Assembly (NCBI RefSeq): GCF_900167005.1 | Contig: NZ_FUXW01000004.1 | Location: 1 to 64,000, forward strand | DNA: 64,000 nt | Direction: 5' to 3' | From: Butyricicoccus pullicaecorum DSM 23266 | GTDB taxonomy: Bacteria > Bacillota > Clostridia > Oscillospirales > Butyricicoccaceae | Shown: positions 62,289 through 64,000 of the stretch, piece after piece | Layout: each line of letters begins with the position of its first letter | How positions within the stretch are numbered: position 1 is the first letter of the stretch | Notes under the pieces: model-generated | Told to the model about the DNA's origin: nothing | Seen by the model: the letters and a program-made list of their open reading frames with translations, nothing else | Database searches by the model: none | Program-made: the position numbers and the translations under genes

Positions 62289-63152
62289 TCAGGAAAAGAT
62301 TTTTTGCTGAATCATCCGGAAATCAGCCTGCGCTGCAATCGGAATCAATCGGAATTGCTGATCCATACGCATGTGACCGATCATCTCTGCAATTTCCTCT
62401 GCCTGTCCGCAGTGCTCTTCCCGTAAGATGGCAAAATAGCCGTGTGCGTCGGTCAGTCCATCCAGCCATGCACGCGCATGGCTCACCGTCTCATCCAACG
62501 GACAGCGGCGGTATACACCGTACAGGCACTTGTGCTGCCGCAGCAAGTCCAGCGCGGTCTGTGTTTTGGGCTGTCCGTCCTCGACCGCGATGGCAAGCGT
62601 ATTGCAGTCGGCCAGCGCCGGGACGACCGCAGGAGTCAGCAATCCGGGCGGTACATAAAACAGGAACGCACCGTCGCTGACCCCGATCGTCAGCACCAGC
62701 GCCTGCTGGAATCCGGCCAGGTTCTTGACGTCTCCAATCAGCATGCGCACACCCTTGCGCCGCATGGCTTTCCATTGTTCCCGCAAGGCACGCAGATCGT
62801 CTGAGCCGTCCAGCGTCAAGCGTATGGCCCACAGAAGGGGTTCTTCATTTGCGCGCAGCGTCTGCACGCCCACCGTCCAGCAATCCCAACCCAGTGCAAC
62901 GCTGAACTTCTGCAAAGTCTGGCGGTCGATTTCACGCACCGCACGGGACAGCAGATCATAACACGGACTATCCGGCTTTTTGAGCATATCCTGTACCAGA
63001 GAAAAAATCATCTGACGGGTGTCGCTGTGTGACATATCACGTCCCAGATCGATCATCCGGCGCAAGCCGCGCTTGGGATCGGTTTCGATTTCCCGGATGG
63101 CACGTCCGACAACCGACAGCGCCAGCATGCGTTTGACCGACAGATTCTGCAT
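62289..63152 (-). CDS. Uncharacterised cytoplasmic protein
   Basis: A 287-residue protein without signal or membrane segment. The N-terminal 115 residues are helical and basic with conserved-looking KRGLRRMIDLGRDMSHSDTR; the middle (about 165-215) has alternating strand/helix character with FFYVPPGLLTPAVVPALADC. No catalytic motif or family is recognised. A GAGGAGCG site precedes the ATG. It lies between a convergent TetR gene and a truncated membrane-protein gene and gives no pathway clue. Confidence 0.75.
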   Translation of the reverse strand: MQNLSVKRMLALSVVGRAIREIETDPKRGLRRMIDLGRDMSHSDTRQMIFSLVQDMLKKPDSPCYDLLSRAVREIDRQTLQKFSVALGWDCWTVGVQTLRANEEPLLWAIRLTLDGSDDLRALREQWKAMRRKGVRMLIGDVKNLAGFQQALVLTIGVSDGAFLFYVPPGLLTPAVVPALADCNTLAIAVEDGQPKTQTALDLLRQHKCLYGVYRRCPLDETVSHARAWLDGLTDAHGYFAILREEHCGQAEEIAEMIGHMRMDQQFRLIPIAAQADFRMIQQKIFS

Positions 63153-63247
63153 CTCGCCCGCTCCTCTCTGTTTGTAGTCTTTTCCTTATTGTACCGCGAA
63201 ACGAGGCGCGTGCAAAGGGACAAAAACCGCCTTATGTCCAGAAATTT

Positions 63248-64000
63248 TCAATCCTTGTTCAGGCGCACCGTGACAAGATCAATGGCACGCTCACGGTCGC
63301 CGCCGATACACAGCAGACTCATCACCCGATTGCCCCGGCGCGCGATCAGCGCGACATAGTCTCCCTCTCCCATCTGATCGCAATAGAACTGGTCGAACTG
63401 CGGATTTTCCTGCATATCCTCATCGGCGTTCAGACCGATAGTCTGGTCTGCAATCGCTTCGGTGACCGCTTCGGCGGGCATCCAGTCATACAGCTCGTAG
63501 TATTCTACCGCCAGCAGGATATCCAGTTCATCTTCTCCCTGCTCAATAGTCTCACGCTGATTATAATACCGACGGGTAAAGCCAATCGGAAAGTATACCC
63601 ATTCGGATGTGTCTACTTCCTGCCCTTCAATTTCAGCCAGGTACACAATGGGAAGACCAGACTCTCGCACAAGGCGTTCGGAATTTTCATCCATCCACCA
63701 AGCCCCTGCAAACAGCAAAATGACGCACAGGCACCACGCTGTCACGCCGGCAATCCGGCGCCGGCGCGGCGCACGCCATCCCGTTCGCTCCTGTTCCAGC
63801 CGTCCGTCCGCAATCAGACGACTCAGACGTGCAATTCGCCTGCCGCGCAGAATGAGTTGAATCAGGCAGATTGCAAAGGTCAAGATCCATAATGTCGCAC
63901 TCACGCGTCCCTGTGCCAGTCGAATCCAACTGCCCCAAAAGCCATAGCGATTGCATTCATAGCCCATAATGGCTAGAATCATCGCTAGCCACGCAACCAT
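63248..64000 (-). CDS. Membrane protein, N-terminal end beyond the window
   Basis: At least 250 residues, truncated at the right edge; the Met codon at 63998-64000 may be internal. Hydrophobic segments lie near residues 2-16, 34-51 and 88-102, followed by a soluble domain of about 145 residues with many acidic residues and ending GDRERAIDLVTVRLNKD. The pattern of tryptophan-rich spans and the outer acidic domain recalls DUF2812-type proteins, often paired with PadR regulators, but I cannot assign it with confidence. It appears to be the start of a further leftward transcript. Confidence 0.6.
   Translation of the reverse strand: MVAWLAMILAIMGYECNRYGFWGSWIRLAQGRVSATLWILTFAICLIQLILRGRRIARLSRLIADGRLEQERTGWRAPRRRRIAGVTAWCLCVILLFAGAWWMDENSERLVRESGLPIVYLAEIEGQEVDTSEWVYFPIGFTRRYYNQRETIEQGEDELDILLAVEYYELYDWMPAEAVTEAIADQTIGLNADEDMQENPQFDQFYCDQMGEGDYVALIARRGNRVMSLLCIGGDRERAIDLVTVRLNKD

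Overview
The window looks like chromosome from a strictly anaerobic, low-redox Gram-positive of the class Clostridia, most likely Oscillospirales (a Butyricicoccus/Agathobaculum-like butyrate producer is my guess, not proven). Reasons: PolC-type DNA polymerase, TTG starts behind strong AAGGAGG sites, pyruvate:ferredoxin oxidoreductase, TRAP transport, a rubredoxin/flavodiiron oxygen-defence pair, a TPP riboswitch, and sigma-A type promoters (TTGACA-N17-TATAAT) in AT-rich gaps between moderately GC-rich genes. No rRNA, tRNA, CRISPR array, insertion sequence or phage gene was seen.

Layout. 1-8.9 kb (minus): a catabolic locus in two transcripts. One encodes a TRAP transporter interrupted by a cyclase-family hydrolase; the other a LarA-like racemase-family protein, a two-subunit UxaA-family lyase and pyruvate:ferredoxin oxidoreductase. 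This suggests import of a small hydroxy- or sugar acid, stereochemical conversion, cleavage or dehydration to a keto acid such as pyruvate, and oxidation to acetyl-CoA. 9.3-12.5 kb (plus): an acyl-CoA dehydrogenase / EtfA-FAD-domain / rubredoxin fusion followed by a class A flavodiiron protein, a plausible acyl-CoA-driven oxygen-reducing chain. 12.7-14.2 kb: an ECF sigma factor that seems to start with ATC, overlapping its DUF4179-like anti-sigma. 14.5-17.2 kb: SulP transporter and EcsC-family protein. 17.3-20.8 kb: a TPP riboswitch with terminator controlling a thiamine-precursor ABC transporter and a TatD-like hydrolase. 20.9-22.4 kb: a D,D-carboxypeptidase with an unusual second motif. 22.4-25.8 kb: AhpC and an AhpF-like reductase divergent from an AraC regulator, with a shared GGTTAGTT motif. 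25.8-28.4 kb: a 26-residue peptide, a DUF6110-like protein and a P1B-type ATPase, with a terminator before the ATPase.

28.4-34.2 kb: MgtC-like protein, PHP hydrolase, unknown partner, metallo-beta-lactamase-fold hydrolase and sodium:solute symporter (minus), divergent from a GntR/HutC regulator with two direct-repeat operators around the symporter promoter. 34.2-39.4 kb (minus): RecQ, threonine aldolase, zinc-ribbon protein, exonuclease III and a DapL-like aminotransferase. 39.6-46.6 kb (minus): histidine operon hisZG(fused)-hisD-hisB-[tandem hairpin repeat]-hisH-hisA-hisF-hisI-hisE plus a NimA-like flavoprotein. 46.7-57.8 kb (minus): pyrH-frr-uppS-cdsA-dxr-rseP-ispG-polC, the conserved Firmicute cell-envelope/isoprenoid/replication string, then a small membrane protein. 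57.9-61.6 kb (plus): thiS-thiF-thiG-thiH-thiE behind a promoter followed by a strong leader hairpin instead of a TPP riboswitch. 61.6-64 kb: TetR regulator, an unrecognised 287-residue protein and a truncated membrane protein.

The two thiamine loci are complementary: import of precursor under TPP control, and synthesis of the thiazole half and coupling. thiC, thiD, hisC and the histidinol-phosphatase are not in the window.
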